NCBI GenBank assembly: GCA_022846635.1
Contig: AP025685.1
Coordinates: 4,092,001 to 4,156,000, forward strand
Origin: Salmonella enterica subsp. enterica serovar Choleraesuis
GTDB lineage: Bacteria; Pseudomonadota; Gammaproteobacteria; Enterobacterales; Enterobacteriaceae
Reading direction: 5' to 3'
Length of the DNA: 64,000 nucleotides
The position numbers and the translations under genes are program-made. The notes beneath the pieces were generated by a model. That model was not told the DNA's origin. It saw only the letters and a program-made list of their open reading frames with translations, and made no database searches. Positions 17,674-26,246 of this stretch are shown piece by piece. Positions within the stretch are counted from its first letter, which is position 1. Each line of letters begins with the position of its first letter.

Positions 17674-18588
17674 TTAATCCAGCAGGCAACGCTGGTTAGG
17701 GCGCAGCGGCTGTGGCGGATCGGTATCCATCATTTCCCGCAGGTTGCGCTCGATGGTGTTGGCAATTGAGTTCAGCGCCAAATCGTTTGGCGCACTGCCA
17801 AATGGATCTTCCAGCTCTTCCGCAAGAGAATCCAAAGCAATAAAGGTGTAGGAAATAAACACCGATACAAATGGCGTCAGCCAGATCAGGTTTGGTACCA
17901 GTGCAAACGGCAGCATCATGCAGAACAAATAAACCGTGCGGTGCACAATAAGGCTATAGGCGAACGGAATCGGCGTATTGGAAATACGCTCACAGCCCCC
18001 AAGAATCACCGAAAGCTGATTGATATTGGTATCAATGCTTTGAAAGCTAATATCGCTGATTTTCCCCAGATGGCGCTGGGTTCCCAGCCATTCGCCGATT
18101 TTAAGCAGTAGAGAGTTACAAATAGACTGCCGGGTGCCGAGCTCAGCGCAGAGATCCGCTGGCAATAGCCGATGCATATCCGCCGTAGGATCGCTACCGC
18201 GCAGCTGGTGTTTCATGCAATAAGCAAAGGCAATCAGCAGGTTACTGAATTCACGATTACGGCTGATATTTCCGGGCATCAGGCTTTTCGCCTGGCGCAT
18301 CAGCGATCGCTCGGTAATCAGCAAAGACCCCCAAAGGTAACGCGCTTCGGTAAAACGGGCGTAGCTGGCGTTATTACGAAAGCCCAGGAAGATTGCGATG
18401 GATACCCCAAGCAGGCTAAATGGCGCCATGGTTAGCGTGATGTCTAGCGTCCGATGCCAGATGTAACATAGCACCACGACCCAGGCGAAAATGAAGTTTA
18501 CGCTCAGTCGAAACAGAATCTTAGGTAATACCGAGCCATGCCAGACAAACAGGCGACGGAACCAGTGTTGAGGTGGTCTAACGATCAT
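17674..18588 (-). CDS. yneE: Bestrophin-like membrane protein YneE (UPF0187)
   Basis: A 304-residue inner-membrane protein of the bacterial bestrophin family, which form pentameric ion channels. The start reads MIVRPPQHWFRRLFVWHGSV, with transmembrane segments at about 25-47 and 55-75 and two further hydrophobic stretches around 205-245. FLGFRNNASYARFTEARYLWG is a recognisable family block, as is the C-terminal DPFGSAPNDLALNSIANTIERNL. Length equals that of E. coli YneE. Ion specificity is not certain. Confidence 0.9.
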   Translation of the reverse strand: MIVRPPQHWFRRLFVWHGSVLPKILFRLSVNFIFAWVVVLCYIWHRTLDITLTMAPFSLLGVSIAIFLGFRNNASYARFTEARYLWGSLLITERSLMRQAKSLMPGNISRNREFSNLLIAFAYCMKHQLRGSDPTADMHRLLPADLCAELGTRQSICNSLLLKIGEWLGTQRHLGKISDISFQSIDTNINQLSVILGGCERISNTPIPFAYSLIVHRTVYLFCMMLPFALVPNLIWLTPFVSVFISYTFIALDSLAEELEDPFGSAPNDLALNSIANTIERNLREMMDTDPPQPLRPNQRCLLD

Positions 18589-19121
18589 ATCTATGGTGAG
18601 AAAAGTGAAAAACGAAAAAACCTGAGACGGACTTTTAAAACCAACTGCGATTACCAGCGCCGAATGAAAGTGTCACAAAACGGTGCCAGGGACTAAAAGT
18701 GAGACAGGAGCTTACGATAGCAACATCTTTGTATCTACTTGTTGCATCGGCGATGCATTTTATGCCCGTGAGCAACTAACTGCAAGCAATGCTAATGTTT
18801 CACGGCCCTCCTCACCGCCCTTTTTATTAACAAGATTCCCCGTTTGATTTATCGAGGATTGAACAACTCCCCGCTATGCTCGGGCTGGCGTAGATTTTGA
18901 GCAGGCTATAACCAATTTTACGCGATATGGCAGTCATTAGCGTTTGTTAGTAAAACCTTAAATAACGCTAATTTTACGTAACCAAAGCCTTCTGGCGACT
19001 GGTGTTAACAGGGTTTCCATTTTATTATGGCGAATTGTCTGACTGACACTTTTTACGGCAGGCACGGCCCGTAACTGTAAAAACACTTTACAATCGGAAA
19101 ATAAATATTTTTGGTGCATTT
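18589..19121. other. Intergenic stretch between yneE and the YejM-like gene
   Basis: A 533-bp divergent spacer. It must hold promoters for both genes. No convincing ORF, riboswitch or repeat was seen. An unrecognised small RNA cannot be excluded. Confidence 0.4.
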
Positions 19122-20933
19122 ATGAAAAAGCTCTTCCTCTTTGCGCTGGTAAATGTGCTGTTATCCGCACTAATATCAATTAGATATTTCCTTGTACCAG
19201 GCGCCCCGATTACATTCATGGCAACCGCCTTTTCAGTGCTGGCAGTACTTAGTAACTTCTTTGTTCTATACCTGATCCTTTATTTGATTTGCTCACCATT
19301 AGTTTTCATCAATAAAATAGTTCGCAATATTATTGTTTCGATTCTATTTGGTTTTTCGCAAATCCTGTTATATGTGGATACCGTTGTTTTTGAACAATAT
19401 CGTTTCCACATTAACCAGTCCGTATTAACGCTGGTGCTTTCCGGGCAGGTGGTGGACTTCTCCCTGGCCACATATGGCCTGGTGGCGCTCATCTTCGCCG
19501 TTGCCTTTGCCGTTGAAATGTTCTTCCTGACGATGATTGACCGCAAAATCTCTGCGTCTTCAGGAAAGAAAATCATCGTTGGCTCCAGCATCTTCACTGT
19601 CATCGCGCTGCTTATCACGAATATCGGTTACATGATTTCCTTTTACTATTCATACTCGCCAATTATGAGCGTGCGTGAATATGTACCGCTCTATTATCCA
19701 TTAACGTCCAAAGCTATCATGGGCTTTTTTGATAAAGATGGCGGAAAGAACCGGGTAAAAACAATTTCCGATTATAGTAAACATCTCGATTACCCATTAA
19801 AAAATCTGGTTATTAATCCTAATACCCAAAAACCAAAAAATATTATGTTCCTGGTGGTCGACTCCTGGCGTTACGACACATTTACCAAGGAGATCTCACC
19901 GAACATGTATAACTTTACTCAGCAGCAGCATGGTGTTGCTATGAGTAATCACTTCTCGACTGGTAATGCTACCCGTACCGGTATTTTTGGGATGTTTTAT
20001 GGTATTCCAGGTACTTACTGGGATGCATTCCTGAGTAATAGTATTCCATCGCTATTTATTACCACGCTACAAAAAGAGAATTACAATCTGGGGGTATTTA
20101 CCTCGGCTAAAGTGACCTTCCCGGAATTCGATCGCACAGTATTCGCTACGGTGAAAAACCTGCGTATCACCAGTAAGGGCGTAACCTCTCCAGAGCGTGA
20201 TGCACAGCTCACTAAAGACTGGATAAGCTGGTATAAAGCGCGCGACACCAGCCGCCCAACCTTCAGCTTCCTGTTCTACGATGCGGCGCACTCTTATGAG
20301 TTCCCGGCGAACTTTACCAAGTTCAAGCCATTTGGCGACCTGAACTATATGACGCTGAAAAACGACACCGATCCGATGCCGTTATTCAATCGCTATAAAA
20401 ACAGCGTGAACTATATCGACAGCGTTGTGCAGTCGGTATTTGATGAGCTGAAAGCGTCCGGCACCCTGGATAACACGCTGATTATCATGACCGGTGATCA
20501 CGCCCAGGAGATGAACGATAACCACATGGGCTTCTGGGGCCATAACGGTAACTTTACCGATGCGCAGACTAAGGTGCCGTTTATCGTTATCGGTGCGGGC
20601 GACAACGCCGCCGCTCTGCAACAGAACGCCGACAAGCTGACCAGCCATGAAGATATCGTGCCGACTCTAATGAAGCATTATCTCAATGTCAGCAACGATA
20701 CCCGCGACTACTCCACCGGCTACGACATGTTTACGCCGCTGCCAGAAAGACCATGGCTGTTAATGTCTAACTACAGCATGTGGGCCGTGAAAACGCCGGA
20801 TAGCATCTATCAGGTTAACGGTGTGGGCGTGAGCCACTTTATGGATAAGCACAACCGCGATCGGGACGGGCAGCCAAACTTTAAATACGTCTACGATGCG
20901 ATGGACGAAATGCGCCACTTCAACAAGCGCTAA
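19122..20933 (+). CDS. YejM-like inner-membrane sulfatase-fold protein (DUF3413 plus sulfatase domain)
   Basis: A 603-residue membrane protein. Residues about 1-190 contain five hydrophobic helices (DUF3413). Residues about 240-580 form an alkaline-phosphatase/sulfatase-fold periplasmic domain. YejM (PbgA/LapC) is the signature relative, which controls LPS synthesis and is catalytically inert. Here typical metal-ligand motifs are kept: Asp247 in VVDSWRYD, Asp459-His460 in MTGDHAQEM, and a GHNGNF block. Thr284 in GNATRTGIFGMFYG aligns with the usual nucleophile region. It may therefore be a true phospho- or phosphoethanolamine transferase or hydrolase. It is probably a paralogue of yejM, which is not in this window. 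Confidence 0.8.
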   Translation: MKKLFLFALVNVLLSALISIRYFLVPGAPITFMATAFSVLAVLSNFFVLYLILYLICSPLVFINKIVRNIIVSILFGFSQILLYVDTVVFEQYRFHINQSVLTLVLSGQVVDFSLATYGLVALIFAVAFAVEMFFLTMIDRKISASSGKKIIVGSSIFTVIALLITNIGYMISFYYSYSPIMSVREYVPLYYPLTSKAIMGFFDKDGGKNRVKTISDYSKHLDYPLKNLVINPNTQKPKNIMFLVVDSWRYDTFTKEISPNMYNFTQQQHGVAMSNHFSTGNATRTGIFGMFYGIPGTYWDAFLSNSIPSLFITTLQKENYNLGVFTSAKVTFPEFDRTVFATVKNLRITSKGVTSPERDAQLTKDWISWYKARDTSRPTFSFLFYDAAHSYEFPANFTKFKPFGDLNYMTLKNDTDPMPLFNRYKNSVNYIDSVVQSVFDELKASGTLDNTLIIMTGDHAQEMNDNHMGFWGHNGNFTDAQTKVPFIVIGAGDNAAALQQNADKLTSHEDIVPTLMKHYLNVSNDTRDYSTGYDMFTPLPERPWLLMSNYSMWAVKTPDSIYQVNGVGVSHFMDKHNRDRDGQPNFKYVYDAMDEMRHFNKR

Positions 20934-20969
20934 TCGTCCCCTGCGCTTCCGGCGACCTCGCCGGAAGCC

Positions 20970-21018
20970 AGATACAATAAAGGCCGGGTTATTACCCAGC
21001 CTTTTTCTTTTTAAGCGG
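20970..21018. terminator. Likely terminator between YejM-like gene and sra
   Basis: An imperfect hairpin (GGCCGGGTTA/TTACCCAGCC) is followed by CTTTTTCTTTTT on the plus strand. It would end the plus-strand transcript and lies just past the sra stop on the other strand. Confidence 0.6.
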
Positions 21019-21029
21019 CCGCTACGCGG

Positions 21030-21158
21030 TTACTTTTTTTTCCTGCCAGTCCGGTGCATCACATTAGATTCTTTGCCATCCTGCACGGCAATTTTCTGCT
21101 TGTTCGATGCCCACCTTTCCAAACTCAGTAACTGACGGGCTTGACGATTACTCTTCAT
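21030..21158 (-). CDS. sra: Stationary-phase-induced ribosome-associated protein Sra (RpsV/S22)
   Basis: A 42-residue basic protein beginning MKSNRQARQLLSLERWASN and ending HRTGRKKK. The first eight residues and the final TGRK match E. coli Sra, a 45-residue 30S-associated protein that builds up in stationary phase. The start has a strong AGGAGG six bases upstream. It is too short for usual ORF cut-offs. The run of eight T bases on the plus strand (eight A in the coding strand) near the stop is a possible slippage point. Confidence 0.88.
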   Translation of the reverse strand: MKSNRQARQLLSLERWASNKQKIAVQDGKESNVMHRTGRKKK

Positions 21159-21280
21159 CTTTCCTCCTGGGTTAACTGATGCAGTGGGTCCAGTCTGGTA
21201 CAGAAAAATGATATGTGCAATGCGAAAAAGGCGCTTTTAGCCGTAATCTGACCAACATCATAAAAAGCCGGACTCTCGGT

Positions 21281-21745
21281 TTAATGCAAAAAAGGCTGGC
21301 CGGTGTCGGCGGAAATCTGTTGTACAAATAGCGCATTATAACGATGGCGGAAGGCATCAATCTCTTCCCGGTCTGGCTCCATCGCCCGCAGGAAACTCAG
21401 GATCTGGCGCAATTGACCATCGCTAATTGGCCCCGCCAGCCGTGCCCGCTTTAAGATGCGAAACCAGTTTTCCAGATGCTGCTCGCTGGGATTAACAATG
21501 ACCACCTGCCAGATAAAAAGAGTATTAGCCGCGGTACGCAGCCGGTTCTCGTCTCCGGCGGCCAGATAGCGGACAAACTCTTCACCCGCCGTTTTACCCA
21601 TCTGATTAATCAGCGACTCCACATAAACCGGCGGCGTAACCAGGCGGGAAGATAGCGCCCGCACAGCCCTGCGATTTTCGGAAGTTAGCACCCGAAACCC
21701 AACCACGAATACCGCCAGCAATGTAGCAAGCATCAACCAAATCAT
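21281..21745 (-). CDS. yicN: DUF1198 family protein (YicN-like)
   Basis: A 154-residue protein with one N-terminal membrane helix (MIWLMLATLLAVFVVGFRVL) and a cytosolic remainder. VESLINQMGKTAGEEFVRYL, LFIWQVVIVNPSEQ and the block ending FLRAMEPDREEIDAFRHRYNALF match E. coli YicN, which has the same layout. Function unknown. It stands alone between sra and azoR, with no visible operon partners. Confidence 0.85.
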   Translation of the reverse strand: MIWLMLATLLAVFVVGFRVLTSENRRAVRALSSRLVTPPVYVESLINQMGKTAGEEFVRYLAAGDENRLRTAANTLFIWQVVIVNPSEQHLENWFRILKRARLAGPISDGQLRQILSFLRAMEPDREEIDAFRHRYNALFVQQISADTGQPFLH

Positions 21746-22012
21746 TGTGAACCCTCAAAAACATAGGCGGAGGCACATCATAAGGTTAAACCTCAGCCAG
21801 GAGAATACTGGCCCAGGAAACCGTCTGCACTGCAATGCGTTAGCAGCGGCAATACTCAGCCTTATTGATGCTGATATTTTCTTATCACGCCAACTCATTC
21901 AAATTTACTGAATGCTTGACTCTAAGTATTTCGCTATCTCCAGCGGTTCTTTGCCCATAGGATATGAATATCAAACAGCCCATTGAAACAAATTCTGATT
22001 ACAGGTGCCCAT

Positions 22013-22732
22013 ATGTCTCGCATACTCGTTTTGAAATCCAGCATTCTTGGTAACTTCTCACAGTCCAGCAAGCTCGCCGATTATCTGACTGAGCAATGGC
22101 GTCAGGCTAACCCAGAAAGCCAGATTACCGTACGCGACCTGGCCGCTGAGCCTCTGCCGGTTCTGGATGGCGAAATTGTCGGTAGCTTTGGCAGCACCGA
22201 GAACCTGTCTGAACATCAAAAAGAGATGCGCGCTCTGTCCGACAGCCTGATAGCAGAGCTGAAAAGCCACGACACCATCGTTATTGCCGCGCCGATGTAT
22301 AACTTCAACATCTCCACCCAGTTGAAAAACTACTTCGACCTGATTGCCCGTGCCGGTGAAACCTTCCGCTATACCGAAGCAGGCCCGGAAGGCCTGGTTA
22401 CCGGTAAAAAAGCGCTGGTTATCAGCAGCCGCGGCGGTGTGCACGCCGGTGGCGCTAACGATATCGTGACGCCGTATCTGAAGGTCTTCCTGGGCTTTAT
22501 CGGTATTACTGAAGTTGAATTTGTTCTGGCTGAAGGCCTGGCGATGGGCGACCACGCAGAACGCGCGGTATCCGATGCTAAAGCGGCCATCGATGCTTTG
22601 CTGCCAACCCGCGCAGCGGCCGCCGTTGCCAGCGAAGCAGAAAGCGTAAGCGCTCCCGTTCAGGCCGCCCGCGAAGCCGCTGCGGCACCAACCGGTTTCC
22701 TGCAAAAACTGCTGGCGAAACTGTTTGGCTAA
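22013..22732 (+). CDS. azoR: FMN-dependent NADH-azoreductase AzoR with extra C-terminal tail
   Basis: A 239-residue flavodoxin-like NADH:quinone/azo reductase. Core blocks are SRILVLKSSILGNFSQSSKL (FMN phosphate loop), IVIAAPMYNFNISTQLKNYFDL, and SSRGGVHAGGANDIVTPYLK. The core ends at about residue 200, where E. coli AzoR (201 residues) stops. About 38 further residues form an Ala/Glu/Val-rich linker and a final amphipathic segment, GFLQKLLAKLFG. The ATG at 22013 matches the family start; a longer non-ATG reading was rejected. The tail is unusual and may tether the enzyme to the membrane (inference). Confidence 0.93.
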   Translation: MSRILVLKSSILGNFSQSSKLADYLTEQWRQANPESQITVRDLAAEPLPVLDGEIVGSFGSTENLSEHQKEMRALSDSLIAELKSHDTIVIAAPMYNFNISTQLKNYFDLIARAGETFRYTEAGPEGLVTGKKALVISSRGGVHAGGANDIVTPYLKVFLGFIGITEVEFVLAEGLAMGDHAERAVSDAKAAIDALLPTRAAAAVASEAESVSAPVQAAREAAAAPTGFLQKLLAKLFG

Positions 22733-22751
22733 ACGCTTTAGCCTGGGCTTA

Positions 22752-22786
22752 CACGCCCGGAGCCGCGTACCGTGGCTCCGGGCGTG
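22752..22786. terminator. Very stable hairpin between convergent azoR and atoE
   Basis: CACGCCCGGAGCC at 22752-22764 pairs perfectly with GGCTCCGGGCGTG at 22774-22786 (13-bp stem, 9-base loop). There is no long T-tract, but the site between convergent genes suggests transcription termination or mRNA end protection. Confidence 0.7.
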
Positions 22787-22793
22787 GCCATGA

Positions 22794-24116
22794 TTAGAAC
22801 AGCCACAGGCCGATAATAAATATCGGGCAGCTAATCACCAGCGCGGTAATGCAATAACCCATAATGTCGCGTACGCCAAGCCCGGCAATCGCCAGCGCCG
22901 GCAGCGCCCAGAACGGCTGGGCCATATTCATCCACTGCTCGCCGTAAGCAATAGCCATAGTCGCTTTACCCAAATCTACCCCCAATGCCTGCGCCGCCGG
23001 TAAGACAAACGGCCCCTGAATGACCCAATGTCCACCCCCGGAAGGCACCGCAAAGTTAATAACCGCCGAGCTGAAAAAGGTCATAAGCGGGAAGGTGTCT
23101 TTATTGGCGATATCAATAAACCAGCGGGTGAGCATGGCACCAAAACCGGAGTGCTCCATCATCAGCTGAATACCGGCGTAAAACGGAAACTGCACCAGAA
23201 TGCCTGCGGTACTGCGGGCTGCCGCCGTCACTGCCCGCATATAAGCCATCGGCGACTTGTGCAAGATCAGACCTAAAATTAAGAACAGCATATTCACGGT
23301 ATTTATCGTGATATTGAGGCCATTATTAACGAAATACCAGGCAAGATAGCTCAATCCGAGCAGGCTGATAATTGCCGTCAAAATCCAGCTTTCTTCCAGC
23401 CGTTCTGCCGGTGACGATTCGCGGTTAATCGGTTTTTGGAAGCTTTCTTCTTCTAGCAGCAACTTAGAATCTACTGGCGTAACTCTGCCCGCAGGCGGAG
23501 TCATCCAACGGGTCACCCACGGCAGCACAACGATCAGCGCGCCGGTAATAAACAGGTTATAGCCGGTAAAAATAGTTTCTGTAACCGGAATAAGTCCGGC
23601 GACTTTCTCCACCGGATTGCCCGGCGTCGCCGCCAGCAGCGGCATAGAACCCGAGAAGCCACCGCCCCAGCTCATAAAGCCAATGTAGGCACAGGCAATC
23701 AACAGCGGGTAATCGCATCCCGGTATCCGGCGCGCCACCTCGCGGGCAAACATCGCCCCTACCACCAGCCCAAATCCCCAGTTAATTACGCAGGCTACCA
23801 GGCCAAAAAACGTCACCAGCATGACTCCCTGAGCCGGGGTTTTCGCGCATGAGGCGACGGCGGTCAGCAGCTTGCGAACCGGTGGCGATGTCGCCAGGGC
23901 GTGGCCCGTGACGACGATAAGCGCCATCTGCATACCGAAGGCCAGCAGGTTCCAGAACCCATCCCCCCACATCTGCACCATATCCAGCGGAGTGTGAGGC
24001 GTGGCCAGGCAGCCGATGGCAAACATCGCCAGGGTCAGCAACATGGCAAAAATCAGCGGATCGGGTAGAAAGCGGTTCACCATAGCGCTCGCCAGGCGAG
24101 AAAGTCGTCCTATCAT
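22794..24116 (-). CDS. atoE: Short-chain fatty acid transporter AtoE
   Basis: A 440-residue inner-membrane transporter, identical in length to E. coli AtoE, with about a dozen hydrophobic helices. Strong matches include PDPLIFAMLLTLAMF, MWGDGFWNLLAFGMQMALI, NWGFGLVVGAMFAREVARR and VPSGGGHWVIQGPFV. The ATG at 24116 has GGGG seven bases upstream. It imports acetoacetate and short-chain fatty acids. The usual partners atoD, atoA, atoB and atoSC are not adjacent, so its transcription here appears single-gene. Confidence 0.93.
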   Translation of the reverse strand: MIGRLSRLASAMVNRFLPDPLIFAMLLTLAMFAIGCLATPHTPLDMVQMWGDGFWNLLAFGMQMALIVVTGHALATSPPVRKLLTAVASCAKTPAQGVMLVTFFGLVACVINWGFGLVVGAMFAREVARRIPGCDYPLLIACAYIGFMSWGGGFSGSMPLLAATPGNPVEKVAGLIPVTETIFTGYNLFITGALIVVLPWVTRWMTPPAGRVTPVDSKLLLEEESFQKPINRESSPAERLEESWILTAIISLLGLSYLAWYFVNNGLNITINTVNMLFLILGLILHKSPMAYMRAVTAAARSTAGILVQFPFYAGIQLMMEHSGFGAMLTRWFIDIANKDTFPLMTFFSSAVINFAVPSGGGHWVIQGPFVLPAAQALGVDLGKATMAIAYGEQWMNMAQPFWALPALAIAGLGVRDIMGYCITALVISCPIFIIGLWLF

Positions 24117-24411
24117 AACGTCCCCATCTTGCAATAAAGAAAGCGTATCCCACCGCGATAAAACAGCGGGAGTCGGGTCTTTGCCCGTGACTTTTCAGGT
24201 TGTTTTGGCACCGACAGGGGCGAAATAACCAGACCCGGCCGAAAGAGTTGTGCGCCGTCGCTGGCAAAACCCGCCTTCCGGGAGCCTGGCAGGGGGCTTA
24301 ATAATAGTAAGTGATTGCAATTTATGAGGTTGACGAAGTTAACAGAATGTAAAATTTAACGACGAAAGCGAATTTTATCCGCAGAATAAGCGAAGACATA
24401 GAATGGAAACT

Positions 24412-24434
24412 GCCAGCCGGGCGTTCCGGCTGGC
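24412..24434 (-). terminator. Hairpin after the aldehyde dehydrogenase operon
   Basis: GCCAGCCGG and CCGGCTGGC form a perfect 9-bp stem with a 5-base loop, 13 bp past the stop of the cytochrome gene. The T-tract is poor. Confidence 0.65.
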
Positions 24435-24447
24435 ATTCAGGAAGGAT

Positions 24448-25695
24448 TTACTGCGGTTTAGCGTGGCGCCACTCCTGTACTTGCGCCGGAGTAATCGTTT
24501 CTGGCAATCCGCCCCAGGTTGCACGCAGGTAGTTAACCAAATCGGCCATCTGCGCATCGTCCAGCCTGTCGGCAAAACCAGGCATGCTTTGCATCGCTTC
24601 GTTGCCAGGGAAGTTTTGCGCCGGCAGGCCATCCAAAACTGAAACTATCAGGTTGCGGCTATCCGGCTGGCTCAACGTTGCATTACCCACCATGGATATC
24701 GCAACGTGGGGTTTGCCCTGCCCTTCGCGGCCATGGCAAGCGGAGCACTGATCGAGATAAACCTGGTATCCGCTGGCGTTGCCTTTGCCGGTTGGTAGCA
24801 CTTTAGCCGCCGGAGGGTTATCGCCCAGCAGATAGCTCACCATCGCCCGGTTATCATCGGCGGTGAGATGGCGGGTACTTAAATCAATAACCTTATGCAT
24901 CTCATCAAACGCGGAACCCTGAGCCGCGATACCGTGGCTTAAGAAGCGGGCCAGAGAGTCTGACGTCCAGCCGCGCGCAGCAAGGCCATTGGGAGTGATA
25001 TCCGGTGCGGCAATCCGCCCCAGGTTTCCCCCCTGCAAACCGGCATCGGTTTTTAACTGACCAAATATCCCGCGCGGCGTGTGGCACTCTCCACAATGCC
25101 CCAAGACATCAACCAGATAGCGCCCTTGCAGCCAGCTTGCGGACTCTCCCTGTGAAGTTGCTGGCAGCGGCTGGCTGCTATTAAACAGCAAGTTCCAGCC
25201 AATCATCAGCATCCGCTGGTTAAACGGAAAACTCATTTCATTAGCCGGAGGGCTAACCTCAACCGCCGGGCGCGTCATCAGATAATCGTACATAGCGTCA
25301 GCATCATCACGACTAATGCTTTTATACGAGGTGTAAGGCATTGCCGGGTAGATATGACGCCCGCCCGGCGCTACGCCAGTGGTCAGCGCACGATAAAATT
25401 CATCCCGGGTCCAGCGCCCGATACCATGATCCGCCGAGGGGGTCAGGTTACTGCCGTAAATTTTGCCAAACGGCGTATCCAGCCCATAGCCTCCGGCCAG
25501 GGGTGCTCCTCCCGGTGCGGTATGGCAGGCGCTGCAATCCGCTGCCTGCACCAGATAGCGACCGTGCGCGACGCGTTCAGCGCTGGCAGTCACTTTCTGT
25601 AAAGGGCCGCTGGCGGTGCGCTGTTCTCGCCACCACAAGATGGCAATGATGACCACCAGAATCAGCACGATTGCGCCAATTATGCGCTTTTTCAT
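24448..25695 (-). CDS. Triheme cytochrome c subunit of membrane aldehyde dehydrogenase
   Basis: A 415-residue exported, membrane-anchored cytochrome c. An N-terminal helix (residues 4-22) precedes three CxxCH haem c sites: CSACH near 54, CGECH near 203, and CSACH near 318. Later Met residues are possible distal ligands. This is the AdhB-like electron-transfer subunit that passes electrons from a periplasmic dehydrogenase to ubiquinone. Its start overlaps the stop of the 2Fe-2S subunit gene. A triheme cytochrome of this kind is uncommon in Enterobacteriaceae and requires the Ccm maturation system. Confidence 0.88.
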   Translation of the reverse strand: MKKRIIGAIVLILVVIIAILWWREQRTASGPLQKVTASAERVAHGRYLVQAADCSACHTAPGGAPLAGGYGLDTPFGKIYGSNLTPSADHGIGRWTRDEFYRALTTGVAPGGRHIYPAMPYTSYKSISRDDADAMYDYLMTRPAVEVSPPANEMSFPFNQRMLMIGWNLLFNSSQPLPATSQGESASWLQGRYLVDVLGHCGECHTPRGIFGQLKTDAGLQGGNLGRIAAPDITPNGLAARGWTSDSLARFLSHGIAAQGSAFDEMHKVIDLSTRHLTADDNRAMVSYLLGDNPPAAKVLPTGKGNASGYQVYLDQCSACHGREGQGKPHVAISMVGNATLSQPDSRNLIVSVLDGLPAQNFPGNEAMQSMPGFADRLDDAQMADLVNYLRATWGGLPETITPAQVQEWRHAKPQ

Positions 25696-26246
25696 GCATT
25701 TTCCTCCCTGATAAGACCCGGTGTTTTAAGCACCACATCCCGCACCGCTTCGTAATAGCGCACATAGCCGGTACAGCGACAAATATGGTCGTTCAGAGCC
25801 TGTTCAATCGCCCCTTCCAGCTCGCTGCGGGCAATAGGCTGGCGCTTGAGGCGCTCGACAAACAGAGTGGCGGCATTAACAAAACCCGGCGTGCAATAAC
25901 CACACTGAAAACTGTAGTGTTCCAGGAAGGCCTGCTGAATGGGCGACAGACTTTCAACTTCGCCTTCGGCGTTGCGGGTAGCGTGCCCCTCCACCGTGCG
26001 AACCGTTTTACCGTTAAAGAAGTGAGCCCCGGTAATGCAGGTACGCACCTCTTCACTGGTGCCATCCGGTTTATCGAGAATCAGTACGCAGGCGTGGCAA
26101 ATCCCCTGACCACAGCCCAGCCGCGAACCGGTCAGATTAAGATATTCATGCAAGAAATCGATCATCATAAGACCCTGAGGGATCTCGATAGGGCCGTATT
26201 TCTGACCATTGACCGTCATGGTGACGGGTTGAGTGACGATGCTCAT
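25692..26246 (-). CDS. 2Fe-2S subunit of aldehyde/isoquinoline oxidoreductase family
   Basis: A 184-residue small subunit of the xanthine-oxidase family. The plant-type ferredoxin part shows CGQGICHAC with a further Cys near residue 80 in VRTCITGAH. The second all-helical domain has CGYCTPGFV and HICRCTGYVRYYEAV for the second 2Fe-2S cluster. It moves electrons from the molybdenum centre to the cytochrome. It overlaps both neighbours by 4 bp, so the three subunits are translationally coupled. Confidence 0.92.
   Translation of the reverse strand: MSIVTQPVTMTVNGQKYGPIEIPQGLMMIDFLHEYLNLTGSRLGCGQGICHACVLILDKPDGTSEEVRTCITGAHFFNGKTVRTVEGHATRNAEGEVESLSPIQQAFLEHYSFQCGYCTPGFVNAATLFVERLKRQPIARSELEGAIEQALNDHICRCTGYVRYYEAVRDVVLKTPGLIREENA

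Noticed and set aside
18589..19121. A small RNA or small gene upstream of the YejM-like gene
   Set aside because: Nothing recognisable; no strong hairpin with T-tract or ribosome site in a useful place.
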